Below are positions 1 to 7,326 of a DNA stretch of 13,762 nucleotides, piece after piece. The stretch is taken from assembly GCA_937951695.1 (NCBI GenBank), contig CALFBL010000256.1, positions 1 to 13,762 on the forward strand, in the 5' to 3' direction. A program made the translations under genes and the position numbers. This DNA is from an uncultured Granulosicoccaceae bacterium (GTDB lineage Bacteria; Pseudomonadota; Gammaproteobacteria; Granulosicoccales; Granulosicoccaceae). Numbering within the stretch: the first letter of the stretch is position 1; every line of letters starts with the position of its first letter. Under the pieces are notes generated by a model. The model was not told where the DNA came from, did not search any database, and saw nothing but the letters and a program-made list of their open reading frames with translations.

Positions 1-1
1 C

Positions 2-640
2 ACCATGCGTTTCGCGCAAATCGTCGAAGACCTGGGGTCCGCCTTTGTTAGCTCCATTATGACGCTACTGGCGTTTCTACCACTCTTATGGACCTTGTCC
101 GCGCAAGTTACCGAGCTGCCATTCATCGGAGAGGTCAAAGGCTCTCTGGTGTTTATGTCGTTGCTCAGTGCCATGTTCGGTACGGTGCTGTTGGCGATTG
201 TGGGCATTCGCCTACCCGGCTTGCAGTTCAAAAATCAGAAGGTTGAAGCCGCCTACCGAAAGGAGCTGGTGTTCGGGGAAGAATACGCTGAACGTGCGGC
301 ACCGCCTGACGTCAAAGAGTTATACGGCAATGTGCGTAAGAACTATTACCGAATTTACGCCGAATACTCGTACTTTAATTTTTTCCGGTTTCTGTACGCA
401 CAGGGCTCAAATCTGATTCCGTTCATCGCACTTGGGCCCACTATCGTGGCAGGCACCATCACCCTTGGATTGTTCACACAGATTAATCAGGCCTATGGTC
501 AGGTTGAATCCTCGTTTCAATTCCTGGCCAACTCATGGACGACGATTATCGAGCTGATTTCCATCCGCAAGCGCCTGGTCATTTTTGAACAAGCCATCGA
601 TGGCGATCCGAATATCGACATGGCGCAATTCGAAGCCTAA
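2..640 (+). CDS. sbmA: SbmA/BacA-family peptide antibiotic transporter, C-terminal part (5' end outside window)
   Basis: This is an inner-membrane importer of the SbmA/BacA family, which takes up proline-rich peptides and other peptide antibiotics using the proton gradient. It resembles an ABC membrane domain without an ATPase. The visible 212 codons match the second half of the roughly 400-residue family. Seen in the sequence: SIMTLLAFLPLLWTLSAQV near the start, the hallmark LPGLQFKNQKVEAAYRKEL, then RKNYYRIY, VAGTITLGLFTQI and SWTTIIELISIRKRL. The reading frame is open to the window edge, and the Thr codon before the first ATG fits the E. coli protein (EDTMRFAS), so that ATG is internal, not a start. 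It ends with TAA at 638-640 and faces the converging gene at 735. The family call is very secure. Substrate is inferred from the family only. Confidence 0.93.
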   Translation, partial: TMRFAQIVEDLGSAFVSSIMTLLAFLPLLWTLSAQVTELPFIGEVKGSLVFMSLLSAMFGTVLLAIVGIRLPGLQFKNQKVEAAYRKELVFGEEYAERAAPPDVKELYGNVRKNYYRIYAEYSYFNFFRFLYAQGSNLIPFIALGPTIVAGTITLGLFTQINQAYGQVESSFQFLANSWTTIIELISIRKRLVIFEQAIDGDPNIDMAQFEA

Positions 641-674
641 TCCAAGCAATCTGTCGGGTTGCGCAATACCGTAC

Positions 675-730
675 TCGATGCCCACTCGCCACTTGCCCTC
701 TGTTCGGCATTTGGCACAGGTGGGCATCGA
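675..730. repeat. 11-bp inverted repeat between convergent genes
   Basis: TCGATGCCCAC (675-685) is repeated exactly as its reverse complement GTGGGCATCGA (720-730), with 34 bases between. The interval contains a smaller TGCC/GGCA pair, so a nested fold is possible. It fills most of the 94-bp gap between the convergent sbmA and gamma-carbonic-anhydrase genes. No T-tract follows directly, so it is not a textbook intrinsic terminator. A role in ending transcription from both sides is only an inference from its position. Confidence 0.45.
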
Positions 731-734
731 CGAT

Positions 735-1253
735 TTACACGGGCGTAAATGCCTCTTTATACACAGCTATTTTTTTTTGATAGTCGCTCGCGCCAGCGGC
801 CATCATGGCTTTGGCCTCCTCAGCCAAGGGCTTGATGACCTTCGCAGGCGATCCCAACACCAGAGACCCATCCGGCACCTCCATACCTTCGGTGACCAGC
901 GCGTTTGCACCAATTAAACAATCCTTGCCAATCTTTGCCCCGTTGAGCACCACCGCGTTCATCCCGATCAGACTGCCATCGCCAACGCTGCAGCCGTGCA
1001 GAATCACCTTGTGCCCAATCGTGCAGTTAAGCCCAACGCGCAGCGGGAAACCTGGGTCCACATGCAGTACGCAACCGTCCTGCACGTTACTGCCTTCGCC
1101 GATGACAATTGCGTCGTTGTCGCCCCGTATCACCGCATTGAACCAGACGCTAACGCGCTCGCCCAAGGTTACCTGGCCAATGAGTATCGCCCCCGGTGCG
1201 ACGTAGCTGGAATCGGGTACCTGGGGTTGAACCTGCTGATAGGCATACTGCAT
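735..1253 (-). CDS. yrdA: Gamma-carbonic-anhydrase-like hexapeptide-repeat protein (YrdA/PaaY type)
   Basis: This is a cytoplasmic left-handed beta-helix protein of 172 residues, expected to form a trimer that binds zinc or another metal. Seen in the sequence: repeated hexapeptide turns over residues 20-140, the conserved RGDND block at 43-47, SNVQDG at 55-60, and three metal-ligand histidines, H64 (VLHVD), H81 (IGHK) and H86 (LHGC). The length is normal for YrdA. Whether proteins of this branch really hydrate CO2 is often unclear, because many lack measurable activity. The ATG is supported by CAGGAG seven bases upstream (1262-1267). A nine-base A run in the coding strand (complement of 770-778) near the 3' end encodes Lys-Lys. 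The gene stands alone, convergent with sbmA and divergent from the gene at 1404. Confidence 0.9.
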   Translation of the reverse strand: MQYAYQQVQPQVPDSSYVAPGAILIGQVTLGERVSVWFNAVIRGDNDAIVIGEGSNVQDGCVLHVDPGFPLRVGLNCTIGHKVILHGCSVGDGSLIGMNAVVLNGAKIGKDCLIGANALVTEGMEVPDGSLVLGSPAKVIKPLAEEAKAMMAAGASDYQKKIAVYKEAFTPV

Positions 1254-1260
1254 GAATCGC

Positions 1261-1267
1261 TCTCCTG
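1261..1267 (-). promoter_or_regulatory. Ribosome binding site of the yrdA-like gene
   Basis: On the minus strand the sequence reads CAGGAGA, seven bases before the ATG at 1253. It is a good Shine-Dalgarno match and supports this start. The remaining 136 bases up to the divergent gene at 1404 must hold promoters for both genes, but I could not pick out a convincing -35/-10 pair for either. Confidence 0.6.
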
Positions 1268-1403
1268 ACCTCGTTACGTGACACAGTTCTCACATCCTAT
1301 CGATCACTGCATAAAAAAACCACCGTGGCGTGAACTGGGTTCTCATGAAGTGCCGTCGCTGCCCGATAAAAACTTTGACTAATTCACATTCGGCAATGCA
1401 CGC

Positions 1404-1925
1404 ATGAGCGCAGAAGCATCAAATGTATCAGCGAAGCTGGCTAACACCGGTTCGAAAAACGACAAGCACAAGAGAAAGCTGACCAACGCTTTCTGGGAAC
1501 CCTTCCAGCAGTTCAAACTGCTAATGTGGATGCTCGGTTCAACCGCTGTTGTGGCGGTATTGTTGGGCACATTTCTTTACTACGCCTTCAGCGGACTGAT
1601 CGATTCAGTCACAGCCGGTGAAGAATCGCGCAGCTTCTACGCTGACATGATAGAAATGCAGCTAGTGCACTTGTTCCGCTACTGCGCAGCTTTGTTTTTA
1701 TTGTATGTGCTGCTCTTGGCCGCCGTTTGTGTTGCCTACACACACCGAATGATTGGCCCATTTCAACCGTTCAAACGCCACGTGAATGAATTGCTGAAGG
1801 GCAACTACGACAGCCGTGTGGTTCTGCGAAAAAACGATTTGCAGATCTTCGATGAATTTTCAGACCAACTCAACAAGTTGGCTGTAAACATGGATATTGC
1901 GGACAAGAACGATCCGAAAACCTAA
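1404..1925 (+). CDS. Small two-helix membrane protein with HAMP-like segment
   Basis: This 173-residue inner-membrane protein is not assigned to a named gene. Seen in the sequence: a charged N-terminus (residues 1-35, Lys-rich); a first hydrophobic helix around 38-66; a short periplasmic loop around 67-88 with several acidic residues; a second helix around 90-112; then HRMIGPFQPFKRHVNELLKG, continuing to about 165. This last part has the proline after the helix and the heptad-like pattern of a HAMP signal-relay domain. There is no kinase, methyl-accepting or cyclase domain after it, so it would be a stand-alone HAMP protein. Such short proteins occur near envelope genes in other proteobacteria, but the role is unknown. 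No good Shine-Dalgarno sequence precedes the ATG. An overlapping ATG at 1396 is followed by a stop after three codons. Confidence 0.7.
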   Translation: MSAEASNVSAKLANTGSKNDKHKRKLTNAFWEPFQQFKLLMWMLGSTAVVAVLLGTFLYYAFSGLIDSVTAGEESRSFYADMIEMQLVHLFRYCAALFLLYVLLLAAVCVAYTHRMIGPFQPFKRHVNELLKGNYDSRVVLRKNDLQIFDEFSDQLNKLAVNMDIADKNDPKT

Positions 1926-1945
1926 TATGCGGTGCTGGTGACCCA

Positions 1946-2809
1946 CTAGGGTTCAACGTATCGATGACCACACGCCGGATATTCCGGCGTGTGGTCGTCT
2001 ACGGGTTTGAATTTTCCATCTGACAAGTACGCAATCACCTGCTCGATACTGGCATCGTTTTTTATCAGGAATGGGTGCGAGACGTGAATGCTCATCATCG
2101 CGCACATCCCTTGCAATCGAGCACTGGCAACCGACACCTTGCCGTCGTCCGGATTCGGCAAAAAATTGGACAACAGCAGATTGATGGACGCAGTGCCCGC
2201 TATGATCGCGGTATCAACTTCGATTGGTCCGAGCATATTGGGCACACTGTCATCGCCCGTTCCCAGTTCCAGCCCAGCCGGCCCATTAAACGCTACGAAC
2301 CCGGGAACGTCTCGCAAAGCATCCACTACTTCACTGCCGTGATTGGGTGGACCCAGCATCACCAAACGCGCAAAACCATCGATGGATTGATCTTTGAGAA
2401 ACTGGCGCATCAAAATCCCGCCCAGCGAATGAGTTACCGCATCGATACGTGTCGCCCCCATCGCCCGACAAGCGCTGACCCCGGTGAAGACCACCCCCGA
2501 CGCCAGCGCTTCCACGGTGTGTTTGCGTGATGGGTAATCCACGTTGGCGGTGTGCCAGCCAGCCTTGTTTAACGCTTGACTGAGTTTGGACATCGACCCC
2601 GCCAACCGAGCCAACCCGTGTATCAAAACCGCACAGCGCGCTGAATCCGAATCCGCCTCCCGTAACGTCACCCGAACCGGTATGGCTTGCTGGAGAGCTT
2701 TCTGTGCGGCATCGTCTTCATTAGCGAAGACCCCGGATGACGGCAACATCAACCCCGCAAGCCAGAGGCAGGCGTGAACTGTGAGAATGATCGGCTTGGG
2801 AAAACGCAT
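1946..2809 (-). CDS. Exported lipase-like alpha/beta hydrolase
   Basis: This is a predicted secreted or periplasmic serine hydrolase of 287 residues. Seen in the sequence: a signal peptide (residues 1-29, hydrophobic core LACLW-type to LPSSG, likely cut after VFA); the oxyanion-hole HG at 64-65 (VLIHGLA); the nucleophile elbow THSLGG with S128; LGPPNHGSE at 152-160, typical of bacterial triacylglycerol lipase relatives; an acidic region PDDGKVSV at 220-227 that probably carries the catalytic Asp; and a likely catalytic H245 in HVSHPF. The elbow has Thr where most family members have Gly. Substrate is unknown, either lipid or another ester. It is the last gene of a four-gene operon. Its ATG overlaps the stop of the transporter gene (TGATG), so translation is probably coupled. 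The last codons form a strong hairpin. Confidence 0.85.
   Translation of the reverse strand: MRFPKPIILTVHACLWLAGLMLPSSGVFANEDDAAQKALQQAIPVRVTLREADSDSARCAVLIHGLARLAGSMSKLSQALNKAGWHTANVDYPSRKHTVEALASGVVFTGVSACRAMGATRIDAVTHSLGGILMRQFLKDQSIDGFARLVMLGPPNHGSEVVDALRDVPGFVAFNGPAGLELGTGDDSVPNMLGPIEVDTAIIAGTASINLLLSNFLPNPDDGKVSVASARLQGMCAMMSIHVSHPFLIKNDASIEQVIAYLSDGKFKPVDDHTPEYPACGHRYVEP
1963..1999. repeat. Strong 17-bp hairpin at the convergent 3' ends
   Basis: GACCACACGCCGGA (1966-1979) is followed after three bases by its exact reverse complement (1983-1996). Three further outer pairs, one of them U-G in plus-strand RNA, extend the stem to 1963-1999. It lies inside the last codons of the lipase-like gene on the minus strand and 38 bases after the stop of the HAMP-like gene on the plus strand. 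There is no T-tract on either side. It could end or protect transcripts from both directions. Confidence 0.65.
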
Positions 2810-3735
2810 CAGTTATTTTGATTCGGGCGACTTTCAGCGGCGCGCACCAGTACTTGATTGCGTTTGGCTTCGCGGTGAACCGTGTACATGGACGCTAGCA
2901 TTATGATAACAGCCCCCACCAAGGTCTTCCACGACGGCCACTGCTGGAAAATCCAGGCACCAAACAAAGTTGCGTACAGCAAGCGCACGTAGTCGAGCGA
3001 GGCCAGTACCGACGCTTCACCAAACCGGTAAGCCATGATGTTCGCTTTTTGGGCGAAAAATGACACCACACCAACAGCCAACAGCAATAGCCAATCAATC
3101 CGTGTTGGCGGCACCCATTGATACACCGCCGGTACGATCATGATGACGCCGACGCCAATCGCCTGATAGCCCAGAATCGTGTTGGTGGATTCCGTGCGGC
3201 TCAACAGCCGAATCACCACCATCACAAACCCAGCGGCGGCAGAACCTGCCAACGCCAGCGCGCCGTAGAACGAAAAACTCTCGGTACCTGGCTGCACCAT
3301 AAACAATACGCCGATAAAGCCAATCACTACTGCGCTCCAGCGATGCACGCCCACCGTCTCTTTCAACACAACAACCGCTGCGATGGTAACGAAGAAACTT
3401 TTCACGAACCCCAGAGCCGTGGCATCGGCCAGCGGCAGGTGTATAACCGCTGTGAACCCACAGAGCATTGCAAACAAGGCCAAGGCAATGCGCAGCGCTT
3501 GCAAATCAGGCCGCGAGGTAACCAGTAATCCGGGAAAATCTTTTCGTAACGCCGGCAGCAACATAGTCACCATGACCCACTGACGCACCAAAAGGATTTG
3601 CGTGACCGGTAAATCAGCCCCCAGCAACTTGACCATCGTCACCATGACGGTAAACCCAAACGCTGCCAAGATAAGAATCAGCGCACCCTTAACGTTGGGT
3701 GCTAGAGCATCAAACGCTGGTCGCGGGTCTATCAC
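2809..3735 (-). CDS. EamA/DMT-family membrane transporter
   Basis: This is an inner-membrane protein of 308 residues with ten predicted helices in two five-helix EamA repeats (about 15-145 and 160-290), the normal layout for the drug/metabolite transporter superfamily. Seen in the sequence: the first-repeat end LPLADATALGFVKSFFVTIA followed by VVLKE and an RWSAVVIGFIGVLFMVQPG helix, and in the second repeat FGEASVLASLDYVRLLYATL followed by GAWIF. These are the helix 3-5 signatures of EamA proteins related to the RhaT/YedA group. Substrate cannot be read from the sequence. The start codon is GTG at 3733-3735, overlapping the stop of the upstream gene as GTGA, so it is probably translated by coupling. 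It sits between an exported Ig-like protein and an exported hydrolase. Confidence 0.88.
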   Translation of the reverse strand: MIDPRPAFDALAPNVKGALILILAAFGFTVMVTMVKLLGADLPVTQILLVRQWVMVTMLLPALRKDFPGLLVTSRPDLQALRIALALFAMLCGFTAVIHLPLADATALGFVKSFFVTIAAVVVLKETVGVHRWSAVVIGFIGVLFMVQPGTESFSFYGALALAGSAAAGFVMVVIRLLSRTESTNTILGYQAIGVGVIMIVPAVYQWVPPTRIDWLLLLAVGVVSFFAQKANIMAYRFGEASVLASLDYVRLLYATLFGAWIFQQWPSWKTLVGAVIIMLASMYTVHREAKRNQVLVRAAESRPNQNN

Positions 3736-4745
3736 TCTTGGACAATGATGCGCATGGTGGTTGACTCACGTCGCTGGCCATCCTCGGTGTCGATAGCCGT
3801 GAATTGAAACACGTGCTCCCCCTGGTCAGCGGTATTGGGCCGCCACTCAAACTGTCGCCCTCCGCCAGCTCGCGGCTCAAACGATGCCCCATTGGGTAAT
3901 TGGTCAACTTGCAAGGCAATCCTCTCGTTGATGGTGTCCGAGTCGCCAATCAGCTGCACTGGAAAGCGCACCCATTGGTGGGGCGTAACAACCTGACTCG
4001 CGATCGGCGCCAACGCCCACGCAGCGCTCCGCTCTGGTCCGGGGCGTGTTGCTTGAACCGTCGCCCCCAACTCATCCGGTCGCGCATCTGATAACACCGC
4101 TTCAGTGTCAGCCAAATCGTCTGTAACACGCGAGCTGCGCGCGCTAATAGTAATCGATTCCTCAGCTAGATCCGTGGAAACCAGCGGCGCGACAGCTACT
4201 GCATTTTGCGCAGGCGGTAGGGCTGCTTTCGCGATCTCGAGAGAATCCTGAGTGGGCAAGACAGCCTCTACCGCTAGCTCAACCGACTCTTTCGATAGCA
4301 AGCTCGACGGCTCCGGCTCCAACGACCCGCTCGCCTCGCCCACGCTAAGCGTTATCTCTTCCACTTCGAGCACGTCAGTGGGCGTATTGCGCTCAGTGAC
4401 CAGTATCCGTATTACGTGTACGCCCTGATCGGCCACCGTCGGCAACCAAGTGAATTCCCACAACTCATCGGCGGTTCGAAGAAAGGTCGCATTGACCGAC
4501 AGTCCCTCAACGTAGAGCGACAGCTTGGCGTCGACTGTACTTCGAGCCGGTGCTTTGGATGGACGAATTCCCAATCGATAGGATTCGCCTATTTTCAGTT
4601 CCTGTACCGGCAGCGGGCTTAAAAATTCAGCCGCGCCCACGTGCACCGGCAAAACGGCGAGTGCACACCCCAAGGCAGCCGCACGGATCGGTCTTAATGG
4701 GTCAACGACTGAAATTTGACGGCTTTTCAATGGCGTACAGCGCAT
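3732..4745 (-). CDS. Exported protein with two Ig/cadherin-like domains
   Basis: I do not recognise a named gene. Taking the ATG at 4743-4745 gives 337 residues. Seen in the sequence: a basic N-terminus, a hydrophobic stretch around 22-36 and a likely signal cleavage after VGAA (about 39). A first beta-sandwich-like domain spans about 41-140 and contains LWEFTWLPTVADQGVHVIRI. A Ser/Ala/Glu-rich linker spans about 140-235. A second domain spans about 240-337 and contains RQFEWRPNTADQGEHVFQFT. The matching W-x-P-x-x-A-D-Q-G-x-H-V motif in both domains shows they are internal repeats of the putative-Ig/cadherin-like class that binds ligands or proteins outside the cytoplasm. The start is uncertain: TTG at 4730 is an alternative, and neither has a clear ribosome binding site. 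The start lies inside the DUF2164 gene, suggesting coupling. Confidence 0.75.
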   Translation of the reverse strand: MRCTPLKSRQISVVDPLRPIRAAALGCALAVLPVHVGAAEFLSPLPVQELKIGESYRLGIRPSKAPARSTVDAKLSLYVEGLSVNATFLRTADELWEFTWLPTVADQGVHVIRILVTERNTPTDVLEVEEITLSVGEASGSLEPEPSSLLSKESVELAVEAVLPTQDSLEIAKAALPPAQNAVAVAPLVSTDLAEESITISARSSRVTDDLADTEAVLSDARPDELGATVQATRPGPERSAAWALAPIASQVVTPHQWVRFPVQLIGDSDTINERIALQVDQLPNGASFEPRAGGGRQFEWRPNTADQGEHVFQFTAIDTEDGQRRESTTMRIIVQE

Positions 4746-4956
4746 CACGCACGGAATCCATGCGCTCGTCCAGCACCGTTTGCGCATCTCGTAGGGCACG
4801 GTTGTAATAATAGGGTCCAATTGTCTCTGTGACGATATCCAATAGAAAGGTAGCTGGAAACTGACCGAGATTCTGATCGAGTTCGTCACGAAAGTAGCCC
4901 TGAGTTGCTTTCACGAGTGCTTCCCTCTCTTCCTTAGTAAACTGAATCTCCGCCAT
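4702..4956 (-). CDS. DUF2164 family protein
   Basis: This is a small cytoplasmic protein of 84 residues in the uncharacterised DUF2164 family, with normal length. Seen in the sequence: FTKEEREALVKATQGYF at the start, then DELDQNLGQFPATFLLDIV, the family hallmark IGPYYYNRALRDAQ, and a charged helical tail. The function of the family is unknown. The ATG at 4954-4956 is supported by AGGAG four bases upstream (complement of 4961-4965), which rules out the longer upstream reading. It is the first gene of the minus-strand operon, and its 3' end overlaps the start of the Ig-like gene. Its start codon is only 9 bp from that of the divergent hydrolase gene. Confidence 0.88.
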   Translation of the reverse strand: MAEIQFTKEEREALVKATQGYFRDELDQNLGQFPATFLLDIVTETIGPYYYNRALRDAQTVLDERMDSVRDALYAIEKPSNFSR

Positions 4957-4965
4957 ACTGCTCCT

Positions 4966-5877
4966 ATGAGCGAACATCACTTTAAATTCTGTACAGATTA
5001 TCACTGCCGCCTCGGAATATTGGAAGCGGTTGCACCGGGTCTGCGGCGAATTACCGCAAATAATCCTGGCCCCTTGACTTTTCGCGGCACAGGGACCTAC
5101 ATCATTGGGCAACATAATGTCGCTTTGATCGACCCAGGCCCTGATGACCCGGCACATATCGCCGCGATAGTAAACGAATTGGGTGATGAGAAGATCACCC
5201 ACATTCTGGTGACTCACACGCACCGAGATCACTCCGCCGGCACCGCCCGGTTGCAACAATTCTGCGACGCGCCCAGCTACGCCATGGGCACCCACACAGC
5301 GCTACAACGACCCAGCGCACTGCCAGCAGACATGGACGCTGCCGGCGACACCAATTTTTCCCCCGATGTGGTGTTGCACGACAACCAGTCCATCAGAGGC
5401 GATGGATGGCAATTGCTATGTCTTCACACCCCAGGTCACGCCTCTAACCACGCAGCGTTTGCCGAAGCTGCACACAACCGAGTGTTTGTCGGGGACCTAG
5501 TCATGGGTTGGTCTACGCCAGTGCTGCTGCCGCCAGATGGGCACCTGCAGGATTACCTCAGTAGTCTTGATCGATTGCTGGCCCGAAAGGATTCAGTCTA
5601 TTGGCCCACCCACGGTGGCCCGGTAGAGAAACCGCATACTCTAGTGAAACATCTGATCCAACATCGAAAGCAGCGCACCGGCTCCGTGCTAGCGGCTGTG
5701 GCCAACGGACATCGTACCTTGGCGAGTATCGTCGAAGCCGGTTATCCGGATCTTAGCGCCAACCTGAAACCCGCTGCTATGCGAAGCACACTGGCAAGCG
5801 TTATCTTTCTCATAGAGCAAGGACAACTCAAAGCCAATTTATCGGATGGATTAAACCTCATTTGCCAACCGGCCTAA
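4966..5877 (+). CDS. Metallo-beta-lactamase-fold hydrolase (LACTB2-like)
   Basis: This is a cytoplasmic zinc hydrolase of up to 303 residues, resembling the LACTB2/glyoxalase-II-like branch. Seen in the sequence: PGPLTFRGTGTYIIG (34-48), LIDPGP (54-59), the metal motif THTHRDHSAG (83-92; ligands H84, H86, D88, H89), TPGHASNH with H158, GDLVMGW with D177, and THGGP with H216. These complete the two-metal site. The C-terminal 75 residues fit the winged-helix domain often found at the end of this branch. Substrate is unknown: thioester, RNA or other ester are all possible. No Shine-Dalgarno sequence precedes the ATG at 4966. Homologous proteins usually begin just before the APGLRR segment, so an in-frame TTG at 5020 could be the real start. 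The GH1 gene follows after 26 bp and may be co-transcribed. Confidence 0.87.
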   Translation: MSEHHFKFCTDYHCRLGILEAVAPGLRRITANNPGPLTFRGTGTYIIGQHNVALIDPGPDDPAHIAAIVNELGDEKITHILVTHTHRDHSAGTARLQQFCDAPSYAMGTHTALQRPSALPADMDAAGDTNFSPDVVLHDNQSIRGDGWQLLCLHTPGHASNHAAFAEAAHNRVFVGDLVMGWSTPVLLPPDGHLQDYLSSLDRLLARKDSVYWPTHGGPVEKPHTLVKHLIQHRKQRTGSVLAAVANGHRTLASIVEAGYPDLSANLKPAAMRSTLASVIFLIEQGQLKANLSDGLNLICQPA

Positions 5878-5903
5878 GTTCAATCTGAGCTACCCTACCC
5901 TGC

Positions 5904-7319
5904 ATGGATAACATCACTTCACTTGCCGGACGATTTCCCGACCACTTTATTTTTGGCGTTGCTACCTCGTCCTACCAGATCGAAGGAGCAACACGCGAAG
6001 ATGGACGGGGTCCCAGCATCTGGGACGCGTTCTCAAACATGCCAGGACGAGTCCACAAGGGCCATAACGGTGATATTGCCTGCGATCACTACAGGCTGTG
6101 GGAACAGGATCTCGATCTGATTCAGGCTCTGGGTATTGACGCTTACCGATTTTCCATTGCCTGGCCACGAATTCTGCCGAACGGTGTGGGCGCTATCAAC
6201 GAAGCCGGGCTCGATTTTTACGATTCCCTCATTGATGGCATGTTGGAACGTGGTCTGCAGGTGTTCCCGACCCTCTATCACTGGGACTTACCCCTCAACC
6301 TGATGGGCTATGGCGGCTGGACCGATCGGAACACAGCCGACGCGTTCGCTCACTACGCAAGCGTTGTCATGAAACGGCTCGGGGATCGATTCGATACGAT
6401 GACAACCTTCAACGAACCCTGGTGTGCGTGCCACTTGAGTCATTTGCTGGGCATTCACGCGCCGGGGGAGAAAAGCATGCAAGCCACGCTTGAAGCAATC
6501 CACACGATGAACCTCGCGCATGGAAAAGCGGTGCAAGCTATCCGCGCCGAACGCTCGGACATTCCTGTTGGCATCGTGCTTAACGCGATGTCCATTACAC
6601 CCGCCTCTGATGATACTGCCGATATCGAAGCCGCTGAACGCGCTTTCCAGTTCGACAACGGCGTGTTCTTCGGCCCTATTTTCGACGGCGCTTACGACAA
6701 AGAACTCTACGATGAGCTGGGATCCATGTTGCCAATCGAAGGCGGTGACCTTGCCACTATCAATCAGCCACTCGATTTCTGGGGCTTTAACTATTACACC
6801 CCTATGAAAGTCGCTGATGCGAAAACTGATAGTTCAAGATTTCCTCATACCAAAACAATCACAGCGACACAAAGAAATGACCGAACCGACATCGGTTGGG
6901 AAATTGGTGCCTTCGGACTGTCCCAATTACTGACCCAAGTGTACGACCGCTACGACCTACCACCTGTGTACATCACCGAAAACGGAGCGTGCTTCAACAC
7001 CGACATTAACTCTGAAGGCAAAGTGCACGATGAAAAGCGTATTCAATACTTTGACGAACACATCGAAGAATGCGCCAAAGTAATTGAAGCCGGAATCGAC
7101 ATGCGCGGATACTTCGCCTGGAGCCTGATGGACAACTTTGAATGGGCTGAAGGCTACAAAATGAGATTCGGCATCGTACACGTCGATTTCGACACACAAA
7201 TTCGAACCATCAAAGACAGTGGCTACTGGTACAGCGAACTCGCGCAAACCCACCGATCGATTGCAGATGGCAAGGATGAGTCAGGCAATGCCGTTGTAGC
7301 TGATACCGATTATTCTTGA
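5904..7319 (+). CDS. bglA: GH1 beta-glucosidase
   Basis: This is a glycoside hydrolase family 1 enzyme of 471 residues, full length, that hydrolyses beta-glucosides by a retaining mechanism. Seen in the sequence: the N-terminal signature FIFGVATSSYQIEGA (15-29), YRFSIAWPRILPNG (81-94), YHWDLP (125-130), the acid/base Glu E171 in TFNEPW, NYYTP, the nucleophile Glu E359 in YITENGA, and WSLMDNFEWAEGYKMRFG, which binds the glucose ring. There is no signal peptide, so it probably acts in the cytoplasm on imported cellobiose-like sugars. The LMGYGGW and NEPWCACHLSH variants are what I recall from proteobacterial GH1 enzymes. No sugar transporter or regulator of the lacI type is beside it. No clear ribosome binding site was seen before the ATG. 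It converges with the HNH remnant only 7 bp downstream. Confidence 0.95.
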   Translation: MDNITSLAGRFPDHFIFGVATSSYQIEGATREDGRGPSIWDAFSNMPGRVHKGHNGDIACDHYRLWEQDLDLIQALGIDAYRFSIAWPRILPNGVGAINEAGLDFYDSLIDGMLERGLQVFPTLYHWDLPLNLMGYGGWTDRNTADAFAHYASVVMKRLGDRFDTMTTFNEPWCACHLSHLLGIHAPGEKSMQATLEAIHTMNLAHGKAVQAIRAERSDIPVGIVLNAMSITPASDDTADIEAAERAFQFDNGVFFGPIFDGAYDKELYDELGSMLPIEGGDLATINQPLDFWGFNYYTPMKVADAKTDSSRFPHTKTITATQRNDRTDIGWEIGAFGLSQLLTQVYDRYDLPPVYITENGACFNTDINSEGKVHDEKRIQYFDEHIEECAKVIEAGIDMRGYFAWSLMDNFEWAEGYKMRFGIVHVDFDTQIRTIKDSGYWYSELAQTHRSIADGKDESGNAVVADTDYS

Positions 7320-7326
7320 TAGGAAT

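Noticed and set aside
770..778. Nine-base T run as a terminator for sbmA
   Set aside because: No GC-rich hairpin ends directly before it. It is the complement of Lys codons in the yrdA-like gene, though the homopolymer could be a slippage site.
2075..2530. Plus-strand reading frame of 151 codons
   Set aside because: It is antisense to the lipase-like gene, whose catalytic motifs are clear. The product is rich in His/Arg as expected from antisense reading.
4746..4889. Longer start for the Ig-like protein at 4889
   Set aside because: The extra 48 residues are the DUF2164 gene read in another frame. A signal peptide follows naturally from the start near 4745.
4957..5295. Upstream extension of the DUF2164 protein
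   Set aside because: The added residues are antisense to the metallo-beta-lactamase-fold gene. DUF2164 proteins have about 80-90 residues and the ATG at 4956 has a good AGGAG.
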